Origin: Rhodocollybia butyracea
Taxonomy: Eukaryota; Basidiomycota; Agaricomycetes; Agaricales; Omphalotaceae
NCBI GenBank assembly: GCA_015501585.1
Contig: JADNRY010000070.1
Span: 62,001-126,000 of the forward strand
Direction: 5' to 3'
Length of the DNA: 64,000 nt
Position 1 is the stretch's first letter; every line of letters starts with the position of its first letter. Below the pieces are notes generated by a model. It did no database searches and had not been told where the DNA came from. It saw only the letters and a list, made by a program, of their open reading frames with translations. Below are positions 24,501 through 34,589 of this stretch, piece after piece. Both the position numbers and the translations under genes were made by a program.

Positions 24501-24748
24501 AGTTAGCATGATATGAGGTGCCTGAGTAACGAGTTAAAACTCACCGCTCCCGTCCAAAACTGGGGCCATACATCATTCAATGCTTTCCCTGAGCCGCCGG
24601 AAGGTAGCCACGCCGAGAGATATGGAGTGCGGACGGCAAGAGGATACGAAGGCGGATTGAAGGGGGTAGCTGTCCAAGCAAAAACGATAGGACTGAATAG
24701 AAAGAACATTAGACACAAGGATAGCTTCACATTCCAGAGAGAGTTCAT
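21597..24748 (-). CDS. gtaA: Secreted glutaminase A family protein (DUF4965/DUF5127)
   Basis: The chosen start (24748, MNSLWNVKLSLCLMFFLF) opens a clear signal peptide ending near FSPIVFA; an in-frame ATG 12 bases earlier is possible. Then follow PFNPPSYPLAVRTPYLSAWL, DVWPQFWTG and GWAGFANVDEVAYNFLGNPV. The central region has DDWPVFAFAASLG and VGHVRDPVVHYIQ. The catalytic-type region has ADIVALSMRQTFGATELT, a 17-base exon encoding EISSDG, and NVNTVDVIMPAWP. The C-terminus has KYGFPIDSRTTYTSADWMIW and RPVVGGNLALVHC. This order matches Aspergillus GtaA, an extracellular enzyme hydrolysing L-glutamine to glutamate and ammonia. About a dozen or more short introns are present. The gene borders the Cys-rich membrane-protein array, and a broken piece of it sits inverted at 46485-46710. 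Confidence 0.85.
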
Positions 24749-25675
24749 GGCTGTCTGCATGCAAGATATGTCAATCTCATCGTGGCTAGAGTTTTCCTCA
24801 AAGTAGCGCAGATTGAGGGTCATGCGACTCTGGTAGTAAGTCGTCGTATGGCAAGGAACATATGATAATCATAATGATTCGCTATTAAATTATTATGGTA
24901 CACATCACGTTCAAAGATTCCTTGAAAAGCTTGTCAGGCCATCGGTACGCGCCACAATTTAGATACTGACCCTCACCTGAAGACTCTTGAAGATCGCGCC
25001 AAGCATCGAAGTCAACCAGCACTACAGGTTAGTATAGGGTCCCGTCATTGATGATCTTCCAGACTCTAAAAACAGCGCATGTAAAACACTGATTTCAGGG
25101 AACCTGAAGGTGTTGTTCACAGGCAGATAACAACAGATAGCTCCATCCTATCAGATCCCCGAATGGAATGAGGCTGTTACAGATTGGACCTCAGGTGCCG
25201 ATGAAAATATGGCGTATAATTATGGCGTCAAACTTTGCGTGATGCAATACAATCACTGTTAGCGCCCATAGCTCGTAAATCTTGTCCAATTAAACTCGCC
25301 AGCAAAGAAGCTTTATCCAATCGATAGCTTGATCAACTTATAATATATTATCGCGTGTTGCAAAGACGAGCTCTTCCGAAGACCTTTTGCGGACCTTACC
25401 AGCTCTTACAGATGCTCTTCAGATCCTGATCGGTACTTTCTTGGTTTCCCATTGGTTTTCCAGGTTCCTTACTGTTCGTTTTACCTAGATGTTGCGCAAA
25501 CGTCGAAAAGACAGTATCCATCAAGTTCTAACGCCGGCTGAATGTTTCGAATTATAGTCACCGGGCACTTCGGCAGCACTAGTCCAGTATTCCATCAATT
25601 ACGACTCGGCAATGCTCCAACGAGTTGTGCTCCAAATTGTTGAAATGCCTGTTTAACGCACAGTAGAGTCCTTCG
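24749..25675. other. Divergent spacer between glutaminase and membrane-protein copy A
   Basis: The two genes diverge from here, so both promoters should lie within. No coding signal was seen. The upstream block shared by copies B, C and D is absent, so copy A appears to have its own promoter. Confidence 0.4.
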
Positions 25676-27368
25676 ATGTCTTCTCCCATGGTCCCCCTTC
25701 TAGCTCTCCTAGCTTCCACCTTTGTTCTCGCCGCGAACGCCAGCAATGTGACATGCTCGGGCACAGGGATGAACTGGTACACTAATTTTGTCGGAGAATC
25801 TCCATGTGAGCTTGAGCTTTTTTTTTTTATCCGAACAAGACTTAATTCAGACAAAATCTGGTCGATTTACAGGCAGGACGTACGAACGGTTACGCCAGAT
25901 ATGCAATCCAGCGTGTAAGATTTTTTTTTATCGGCTCGAATCAACTAAATGGCAACTTTCATGAATATCAGTCCAAGTCGGGGTCATGAGAACTAACACC
26001 CCTCCGGACGTATGCGACGAACAATTAGGTGCGTGTGTCTTGCTTTGGATAGGAATATGGACTAAGATCTTCATAGCGGACTGTTGTTGTAACTCAATCG
26101 CCTTTGCACTTGCGATGCTTTGCCTCAAGTTCGTCTGTCCATCTTGGTTCTTTCCTTGCTTTGTCTAATCTCGATACATAGTTGCCAGCAAAATATCGGA
26201 ACTAGTTCTGGATATGATGCTGGTAATTTTGTACACGATCATGTTGTTCATGCTTAACTCTGATTTGTTTCCAGGAGCTGGTGCTTATCAGTTGTACCTG
26301 CAAGGAGGTCACACCACCGGGACTTGCTCACCGGTTCACAATCAAACGTATAGTATACATCTCACGGAAATATCGCGCTTGAGCTGAGCTAAACTTTGTC
26401 TCTGCAGCCTATCCTCTTCAATTCATACCGCTGTCTGCAATGAGGAAATTAAGATATTTGACACGCTGTACACTCTATTTTGGAACGATGGTTCTTGGTT
26501 CTAGTAAGCCTTCTGCTATGTTTCGACCTGTCGCTAATGTTATTTTCAGTGAATACACAACGCAAACCACTTCAGAATATATCGCGACGCAAAATAACAA
26601 CACATTCACTCGCTGTCCATCAACAACACTCAATCAATCTTCTTCAGCCTCATCCAGTACCGCAGCTTCTGCCGCCACATCCTCTTCTGAAGACGTATCT
26701 CCAAGTTCCTCTGGTCTTAGCGGAGCTGCGATGGGGGGTATCGCTGCGGGTGTAGTTACTGGAGCATTCGCAGTTATCCTTATTTTGTGGTTCCTCTGGT
26801 GGAAAAAGCGAGTGGTCCAAGGGAACCTACGAGCCCACCAAATTGAACCTTTTGCTTCGGACAAGGAAGATACTCTACCAGGTGAGTCCGAGAAATCTAA
26901 GTTATATGTCCACTTGAAAATTGTTTCTTGCTAGGTGGGATATCTACACCGTCAAATCTGTACCATTACTCAGCTGTTTCTCAAGTTGACTTCTTTCCTC
27001 GAGGTGACGGAGGAGAAGATCCACATCCTTCGGGTTACAATGGCTATCCGACACAAATCAGCTTTTCGGCGTATGGAGATTCAAGTACAGGCGTTCCATC
27101 GGACTTGCCACCATCCCCACATGGTTCGCGACTGCTATCTCAGTCGAATGAGAAAGGACTTCTGTATTCGACCCAGAACCCCTCGATGATGACAACGACT
27201 ACAACAATCACAGGATCAGCGTCTCTCAGCTCACCTGGTGGTTTCAGCTATGATCAGAGTCTGGGAGCGGTCACGGAGACCGTTGAGAGACATAGAGACG
27301 GAGGACGTGTTCCGGACGGAATACTGGACGGTAGTTTACCGCCTGCCTATGGCGAACAGATCGATTGA
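25676..27368 (+). CDS. Cys-rich single-pass membrane protein, array copy A (intact)
   Basis: Nine exons join in phase. The start MSSPMVPLLALLASTFVLAA is a signal peptide. The ectodomain has NVTCSGTGMNWYTNFVGESP, TYERLRQICNP, PPDVCDEQLADCCCNSIAFA, NCQQNIGTSSGYDAG, AYQLYLQGGHTTGTCSP and AVCNEEIKIFDTLYTLFWND. It contains about a dozen cysteines and several N-glycosylation sites. A Ser/Thr-rich stalk leads to one membrane span (GIAAGVVTGAFAVILILWFL), a basic stop-transfer WWKKR, and a cytosolic tail of about 190 residues ending LPPAYGEQID, which holds a PPxY motif. Similar proteins are common and uncharacterised in Agaricomycetes. A cell-surface sensor or adhesin role is my inference. It is the best-preserved reference for the array. 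Confidence 0.85.
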
Positions 27369-27811
27369 TTGATGCATATCTCCTCTGCCCTTGTATCCTT
27401 TCGATTACCATATGGACTGTATAATCTTCGTCGTATACTTGCTTGTGAATAAACTCTGCTGGCTCCAGCATGAATCAGCACAACGTTTTCTGTTGATATT
27501 CAATTCACAGATGACGGCCCTGCCAGTCGGTCACGAAAAAAGTATGGGGATGGGTGTGTCATGGTCGGAGATAATGCCGGAACAGCGTTGGGATGATGGT
27601 GTGAAGGTGTTGTGAGGGGTTGGAATGGTGTTGTAAGGGGTTGTGATGGTGCTATGAGGGGCTGGGGGAGGCAGTCAGTTGAGCTGAGTGCCCATTGATG
27701 GCTGGTTTCATCTATGTAGTAAATATTCTTACTAAAGTGACTCCAGCGAAACCTTCCTCCCACCCTCCTCTACTGTCTCTGGGAACCGCAGCACCAAACT
27801 ATTTTTATCTT
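27369..27811. promoter_or_regulatory. Upstream region of copy B with shared block and G-rich repeats
   Basis: A G-rich run of imperfect GGTGTTGTGAGGGGTTG-type units (27575-27665) contains one copy of the GGAACAGCGTTGGGATG unit that is expanded upstream of copy C. Next comes a block at 27681-27713 with core GAGTGCCCATTGATGGCT, about 130 bases before the copy B start. The block is repeated before copies C and D. Confidence 0.55.
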
Positions 27812-29931
27812 ATGGTTGCTCTTATAATCTTCTTAGTTTCGATCCTCACCATTCTCGCTGTTCATGCCGATGGAAATGTGACATGCTCAGGTACAGGTTT
27901 GAACTGGTACACTAACTTCGTTGGAGAATCTCCCTGTGAGTCTAAAGCTTATCTATTGAATAAGACTTTATTTAGATGAAAACGGGATGACTTACAGGCA
28001 AGACATATGAGCGGTTACGCCAGATATGCAATCCAGCATGTAGGAATTTCATTTATTAACCGAATAAAGACCTACGTATACTTTATCAGTCGAAGTCGGC
28101 GTCATGAGCACTAACACTTCCACTCCTCCGGACGTGTGCAACGAACAACTAGGTACGTATGTTTTGCTTCGAATAAGAATTAGGCTTGGCCTAAGATCTT
28201 CTTAGCGGACTGCTGTTGTAACTCGATCGCTTTTGCACTTGCGATGCTCTGCTTGAAGTTCGTTCCTCCATGTCCGTCTTCTGGTTATCTCTGGCCATCA
28301 GCAAAAGAGTAGGTCAACCGTATGCGGTGACAAGGGAAAACGAGGCCATACAAGTTGGGCATAGCTTGCAAGGTCGGCGCACCTTGTATGCACTTGTTTT
28401 TATTGAATGATCACAAGCGCATACAAGGTTCACAAGATTACAAGCCGATACAAGCTGATACAAGCATAGAGCAATTACAATCCAATACAATCCAATACGA
28501 TCGCGCGATAAGTACGATAAGATTAAAGATAGAAGCGGGCATTTCAAAGCTCTAGCCTCTTGTACCGCTTGATCAGGTCAGCCTTACACTGCTTGATCTG
28601 CAGCTCGCCTTTGTGCGATTGCCTTTGAAGTTTGAACTACTGAATCTCAGATCTCATGGCCAACATACTTAACATCATACAAGCGCTGTGGCAAACCCTA
28701 TGACCCAAGCTTTGGAGGCCAAAATCGGCACGAAAAGAAATGTCCTTTGTTGCCCTTTTCCGCTTGTACGGTCTTATTTACACATGTAAGAATCTTATGG
28801 CTTGTTATACCATGTAAGGCCTTGTTTACACATGTAAAAATTCCGCGGCTTGTCATACCTTGCAAAGCCTCGTTTATGCATGTAAGAATGCTGCAGCTTG
28901 TAATTTTTTCACTGCTTGTTAGGCCTCGTTTACCCATGTAATAATACCTTGGCTTGTCATGGCTTGTAATCTCTTCACACCTTGTATGACCTTGTTTGAG
29001 CATGTAAGAATCTCACCTCAGCTTGTTATGCCTTGTATTCTTCTCACTTCTTACATGCGCACAAATGTTTCTGACATTTTTGCTGATGACTGATATAGAT
29101 ACACAGCTGCCAGCAAAATATCGGAACTGGGTCTGGATACGATGCTGGTAATTTATTTATTCGGATGATGATGAAGTCCATGCATGACTCATTCTTTGAT
29201 TCAGGAGATGGTACTTATCAGCGCTACCTTGCGGGAGATCGTACCTCTGGGTTTTGCGCCCCTGTTAATAATCAAACGTATCCCTACCCCCCTAACAACA
29301 ATTGCTTATCTGAGATCGACTTTTTTCTGCAGCCTACCACCTCATGTTCAGAACGCTGTCTGTAACGAGGAAATAAAAATATTCGATACCTTGTTTACTC
29401 TATTTTGGGACGATGGTACCTGGTTTTAGTATGTAAGCCTTTTTCTATGCTCCGACATATTGCCAATAATGTTACTTTCAGTGAATACACAACGCAAGCC
29501 ACCTCGGAATATATTGCGTCGCAAGACAATAACACCTTCACTCGCTGTCCATCAACAACACTGAATAAATCTCCAAGTTCCTCTGGTCTTCAAGTTAGCG
29601 GGGGCGGTATGGCTACGGGCGTAGTTATTGGAGCAATAGCAGCTATCCTTTTCTGTGGTTTCTCTGGTGGAAAAAGAGAGTGGTCCAAAGGAACTTACGA
29701 GCCCACCAGATTGAACCTTTTGCCTTGGACAAGGAAGCTAGTCAACCAGGTGAGTCTGAGCAATCTACCACAGGCTCACCAGCGTCTCTCAGCTCGCCTG
29801 GTGCTTTAAGCCATGATCATAGTCTGGGAGCAGTCACAGGGACCCTTGAGAGGCACAGAGACGGAGGGCGTGTTCCAGACGGAACACTGGACAGCAGTTT
29901 ACCGCCCGCCTATGGCGAACAGATCGATTGA
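27812..29931 (+). pseudogene. Cys-rich membrane protein, array copy B (frameshifted, intron insertion)
   Basis: Exon-for-exon homologue of copy A: signal peptide MVALIIFLVSILTILAVHAD, then TCSGTGLNWYTNFVGESP, STNTSTPPDVCNEQLADCCC and YDAGDGTYQRYLAGDRT. Two lesions stand out. The intron after the MLCL exon is swollen by about 0.8 kb of inserted repeat DNA (28300-29085). Inside the membrane span (about 29640-29670) one base is missing relative to copy A, so the frame leaves the conserved tail. That tail (NLRAHQIEPFALDKE to LPPAYGEQID) survives in another frame up to 29931. The tail is also shorter because the region between its two exons was lost. It could still make a truncated protein; if the one-base deletion is a sequence error the gene may be whole. 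Confidence 0.7.
28300..29085. mobile_element. Repetitive insertion of TACAAG/CTTGTA units inside an intron of copy B
   Basis: Copies A, C and D have an intron of about 50-60 bases at this position; copy B has about 840. The left part of the insertion is rich in TACAAG words (CATACAAGGTT, GATACAAGC). The right part is rich in the complement, with about eight loosely spaced repeats of the form GCCTTGTTTACACATGTAAGAAT. The ends are therefore inverted relative to each other, as in non-autonomous DNA elements with subterminal repeats. No transposase frame is present. The family is unknown to me. Confidence 0.55.
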
Positions 29932-30089
29932 TTGGCGAATATCTCGACTGCGCTCACATGTCCTTTCGATTATCATATGGACTGCATAATCTTTCGTCCT
30001 ATACTTGCTTGTGAATAAACTTCACATGTTGAAATATGCATAAGCTTATGTTCCTTGACGGCCGTCTGAATTCTGGAACCTCGGGTACA

Positions 30090-30430
30090 GGGTGCCCTCG
30101 TCGTTTGTCTTATCCACCTTCCTCATTATCTTACTCAGGTCAAGAACTTCCGACACGGTCACCTCTTAACCCGCCTTCTATCTTTGGCACTAGGCATGTT
30201 CCGCGCCACACCAGGTAAGTGTCCTCTCAGCCGGGAGCAATATACAGCATCGCTGCAACGCTCCTTTTGAAGCGCTCGAGCATGTTTTCTTGCAATGTCC
30301 ATGTATTCCTGACCTGTCTACCCTTCGCATGGATTTTCGTACTGCGGTCTCGCCCTCCATTTCAGAGCATCATCCAGATCCGAAGAAGATGGGGATTTGG
30401 ACGGTGGCGAGCCAGATATCTGACTTTGTA
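30090..30430 (+). pseudogene. Relic of a non-LTR retroelement C-terminus (zf-RVT-like)
   Basis: Two overlapping frames read GHLLTRLLSLALGMF and, one frame over, CNAPFEALEHVFLQCP. The pattern T-G-H-hydrophobic, then C-x-A-P-F-x-x-x-E-H-V-x-x-x-C-P resembles the zinc-knuckle end of LINE reverse transcriptase/RNase H proteins. Stops and a frameshift separate the parts, and no reverse transcriptase domain is found nearby. The call rests on this short pattern only. Confidence 0.35.
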
Positions 30431-32904
30431 CGTTGCTCTTGCCATATACACATTATTGCTGTTTTCATAATAGTTTGGACCCGTGAGAATTCGCAATAAA
30501 ATCGTATTTTCAGTGCGGGAGTTGCAGCCACTTCAGTCCTTCTTCGATTAGTGTTGGTGCACTGGTTTCGCCACAGGTTACGTGGTGGGATTTGGCGAGT
30601 TGTGTAAATGAGGGTTACAGAGGGAGCGACCCGAGATCCACGAATAGCCTACAGCGCGGTTACACCTGTATGGGGATTTGGTTTTGCCCTAGCACCTTTC
30701 CTCATTCTTGTGGGGTAGAATGTGTGACATTGAGTTTTATATAAGTAAGCTGGCCCTGTACTACCTATGTACTGGGCCTTGCTACCATCCTATGTTGGCC
30801 CCGCAGCAAGCTCCGCAGTCAACCTTCTCTTCGGGAGTTGAGCTTGCTGCCTGTGCCAAGGTAGGGACCGGCTGTTTCCTGAGCGGGACCGCTAAGTTCG
30901 GCTACATACACGTCGTAAGTACGGCCAACTGGGTCGTGAATTCATATCATATCATCGTCATGTCGACGCTTTCGCTATGGATAAAACTATTGAGAAACCC
31001 TGATTTGACGGGAAACCCCTCCAAAAAAGGAAATTCTCGTGAAACCCGCGCGAATTGTGCGGTGGAAACCCATCACGGTGTTTGTCACGCTTCCACTATC
31101 GTGACTTATTCCTCTTTTTTAATAACTAGTCCACCACTTATCTCACATCCTCAGCTCAGAAACGCGTTCAAATTAGTAGTCAATACTGACTTCAACTTTT
31201 CAATCCACATTTTCGGAGTCTTGTCCTTGATGAGTGATTCGAGTATTTGGATAGCTGAGGTTTTGGTCAATCACTTCCATTCTTTCCTTTGCCGCAGTGG
31301 CCATGTACAAATTCCTGCCTCTACTAGCTAGAAGTACTGTGCACGGTATTGCAGAGACTTCTACTCTATGTAGTACTACCAAGTGGATCTTACCAAGGAT
31401 CACAGCTTCCACCAAGCTTCCACTCAGCCTCAGCATACGAGCCCATTGTCATCGTCGTTGTCGCTATTGAGCAACTGTCCACTCGGGCTGTCGTCCTAAT
31501 GTTTTAAGCTTGCTTACTTGCATATTCCCGCTACAGCCGTTCCCCTCGCGTATTCTGGCTCGGCGGGAGTTCAGTGACTTGTGTGACTGTTTGTGACAGT
31601 CACTGGGTTTCTTGGGGGTTGCCGAATAAGGATCAAAAAGCAGGGGTTTCTCAATAGTTTTAGGCTCATGTCCTAAGTCTGTACATGCGCCGTGGAAATC
31701 AAGTTTTTTCAAGTTGGGAAAAGAGAAAAAGAAAAGAAAAGAGAGAGAGATTATATACATATACCTTTGTCACCAGTACACCTTTTTTCCACTGAAAATG
31801 CACTTTTTAGCTTAAAAGTCAACTCGCTGTGAATACAATCAAGTTGATTCTAAGTTGCCGGTGCTTCCCGAGTGAAGTCATTTAGTCCCAAGTCGTTTTA
31901 CGGCATTTGACTTAGGACCTAGCCAATCGTTTTCAAGATTTTGCGAATCGGCAGCGGCAGAACCTTGTATTTACCTGAACTATTTAAGATTTAATGATCA
32001 CAAACAGTTAACAAATTACTGATGGCTAAGTGGTTAACCCTGCTCGTTACTAGGAGTGTATGAATTTATGTATTTTTGCTCAAAGATGTGTCCAAGTTCA
32101 AGCCCCGCGCTAGTTTTTTTTTTCTGTAATAAACCGTGTGGCTCGGATAGTTCAGATGGTAATACTTCATGGAATGCACAAATATTACTATTTTTTCTTG
32201 AATTTTTTCTCGAGGAGCGAGAAAGAGCCAGTGGTGAGTGAGCCTGAGTGATTTTGAAGCGGATTTGACTCAAATGTTACTAGTTTTTGTCGTAGGTATC
32301 CGGCACAGTGGGGACTCAGAGCCGTGAGGCTCCCTCAGGAGATTGGGGATATAAGTGCTCTATTGCTCTATATACTACTTGGCCTTTGGACCAGGCCTTA
32401 TATACTACAGTACGGGTACTCTACGAGGTATCTACCGGGTCTGTAAGTATTAGTAAGTATCTTGGTAAGTAGATCAGTAAGCTACATCGGAAGAGTATCA
32501 GTGCCGGATTGACATGATGTCATCATCGGCTCGGCGAACTACAACAGTTTTTTGTGGTTTTTTCTTGAAAGTTTCTTCCCTGTACTTTGAATGCACAGTC
32601 CTACTCAGATCCTACTACTTAGGGCTGGCGACACTTGTAGTAACAGTAAGTACCCAGATTTCTCGTACACATGTACACATTGTACAGTATTTGTATTGAT
32701 TCCCGGGATAGAACGGGATAGATGTCCTTAAGCGCCCATCAATCAAGTCTCAAGTACTTGGGCGTGTACAGACATGGGCTAAGGGCCTAGTTTTATCCTT
32801 TCGCTATCAAGGTTTGTTCAATTCACAGCCGATTCGAAATTGGCCGCGAAAAAAAGTATCGGGATAGTAGATGTGTGATGGTGAGAAGGAGTTGGGATGA
32901 TACT
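30431..32904. other. Repeat-rich spacer between copies B and C
   Basis: No gene was recognised. A 207-codon plus-strand frame (30708-31331) is low in conserved character. An inverted repeat GCAGCAAGCTC/GAGCTTGCTGC (30803-30813 with 30840-30850) is present, as are an A-box/B-box pair (see separate entry), a T-rich run at about 32115-32125 and several CTACTA/TAGTA-rich patches. The stretch looks like decayed transposon DNA. Confidence 0.35.
32020..32110 (+). other. tRNA-like sequence (A box and B box), possible SINE head
   Basis: TGGCTAAGTGGTTAA at about 32022-32036 fits a Pol III A box, and AAGTTCAAGCCCC at about 32096-32108 fits a B box, followed by a T run. I could not pair a seven-base acceptor stem, so this is not a normal tRNA gene. 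A tRNA-derived SINE or tRNA relic is the likeliest reading. Confidence 0.3.
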
Positions 32905-33092
32905 GGAACAGCATTAGGATGGCTGGAACAGCATTAGGATGGCTGGGAGGATGGCTGGAACAGCATTAGGATGGCTGGAACAGCATTAGGATGGCTGGAA
33001 CAGCATTAGATGGAACAGCATTAGGATGGCTGGAACAGCATTAGGATGGCTGGAACAGCATTAGGATGGCTGGAACAGCATTAGGATGGTGT
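32905..33092 (+). repeat. 20-bp minisatellite upstream of copy C
   Basis: About nine head-to-tail copies of AGGATGGCTGGAACAGCATT, with two partly deleted units. It sits about 210 bases before the copy C start. A single related unit occurs upstream of copy B, so the array expanded locally. Confidence 0.9.
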
Positions 33093-33145
33093 AGAGGCGT
33101 CGGTATGTACTGGGATGACGTGTGATGGAGGGAGAGGGTCGGCTT

Positions 33146-33177
33146 AGCTGAGTGCCCATTGATGGCTTGTTTCATCT
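33146..33177 (+). promoter_or_regulatory. Shared upstream block of array copies (core TGCCCATTGATGGC)
   Basis: AGCTGAGTGCCCATTGATGG and flanks recur before copy B (27681-27713), copy C (here) and, slightly diverged as GTGTCCATTGATGGC, copy D (35926-35956), each about 130-160 bases before the start codon. Common descent explains the similarity, but its constancy against variable flanks suggests a promoter or transcription-start function. Confidence 0.5.
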
Positions 33178-33302
33178 TACTAGGGCCCCGTGAAAAGTTT
33201 ACCTTTTTACTACAGTATTCCGACAGCGAGACTCTTCTTTTTCCCCTTCCCCCCAAAAAAAAGCATTTCTCCAAGAACTACAGCACCAAACTGTTTTACC
33301 TA

Positions 33303-34589
33303 ATGGTTACTCTTATAATCTTCCTGATTTCGATCCTCGCCATTCAACTCGCTGTTCATGCCGATGGAAATGTGACATGCTCAGGTACAGGAATGGACTG
33401 GTACACTAACTTCGTCGGAGAATCTCCCTGTGAGTCTAAAGCTTATCTATATAAGCAAAACTTTATTCGGACGAAAACGGGATAACTTACAGGCAAGACA
33501 TATGAGCGGTTACGCCAGATATGCAATCCAGCATGTAAGAATTTCATTTATTAACTGAATACCTTCACGTATACTTTATCAGTCGAAGTCGGCGTCATGC
33601 GCACTTCCACTCCTCCGGATGTATGCGATGAGCAATTAGGTGCGTATGATGTTTTCTTTCGGAGAAGAACTTGGACTAAAACCTTCCTAGCGGACTGTTG
33701 TTGTAACTCAATTGCTTTTGCACTTTCCATGCTGTGCTTAAAGTGTGTTCGTCCATGTTGGTTTTGCTGCTAATTCTGATCTAGATATGCAGCTGCCAGC
33801 AAAATATCGGAACTGGGACTGGATATGATGCTGGTGATTTTGTATACGATGAAGTCCATGCTCAACTCTCATTCTTGATTCAGGAGATGGTGCTTATGAG
33901 CTGTACCTTCAGGGCGATCGCGTCACAGGGTTTTGCGCCCCTGTCAATAATCAAACGTATACAAGTTACACCTCTCCCAAGAATATCTGCTTGAGCTGAG
34001 ATAGACATTTTTCCTTGCTTTTTTATGCAGCCTATCCCCTTCTGTTCATAGCGCCGTCTGTAACGAGGAAATCAAAATATTTGACACGTTGTTTACTCTA
34101 TTTTGGGGCCCCGGTGCTTGGTTTTAGTGAGCTTTTTCCTATACTTCTACTTGTTATTAATGTTACTTTCAGTGAATACACAAAACAAGCCACTTCTGAG
34201 TATATTGCGTCGACAAACAACAACACTTTCACTGGCTGTCCATCAACGACACTCAATCAAACTACTCCAGCGTTATCCAGTATCGCAGCTTCAAAATCTT
34301 CTACCACATCTCTTGTTACATCCCTTCACCTAAACCCAGTATCGTAGTCTCAAACACACCCCTTGCCACATCCTCATCAGATGCATCTTCAAGTTTGTCT
34401 AGCCTTAGTGGGGGTATCATTGGGGGTATCATTGTGGGCGTAGTTGCTGTAGTAACCACAGCTACTTTTTTGGGGAGGTTCCTCTGGCGGAAGTGGAACA
34501 AAGGGTTAGGGAACCGGCCAGGATGGCACCATATTGAACCTTTTACCCTGGACATACCGGAGAACACTCAAGGTCAATTAGGTAGGTAA
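33303..34589 (+). pseudogene. Cys-rich membrane protein, array copy C (frameshift in stalk, short tail)
   Basis: Signal peptide MVTLIIFLISILAIQLAVHA, then TCSGTGMDWYTNFVGESP and the same exon series as copy A through EYTKQATSEYIAS and CPSTTLNQTTPALSS. In the Ser/Thr stalk the frame hits a stop (34345-34347). The downstream frame (PSPKPSIVVSNTPLAT, then SGGIIGGIIVGVVAVVTT and FLWRKWNK) is offset by one base. A single extra C in CCC at 34322-34324 would join them. The stalk shows an internal duplication. The cytosolic tail is short (HIEPFTLDIPENTQG) and lacks the PPAY end. It is either a recent pseudogene or an intact short-tailed paralogue with one sequence error. Confidence 0.65.

Noticed and set aside
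28747..29060. Regularly spaced CTTGT...ACATGTAAGAAT units considered as a CRISPR-like array
   Set aside because: Repeats are imperfect, spacing is irregular and the organism is a fungus; better explained as subrepeats of a mobile element.
30803..30850. Inverted repeat GCAGCAAGCTC / GAGCTTGCTGC
   Set aside because: Single short hairpin without T-run or gene context; could be chance.
30708..31331. 207-codon plus-strand open frame
   Set aside because: No domain or homology signal, odd composition, and it lies in repeat-rich spacer between array copies; likely chance.
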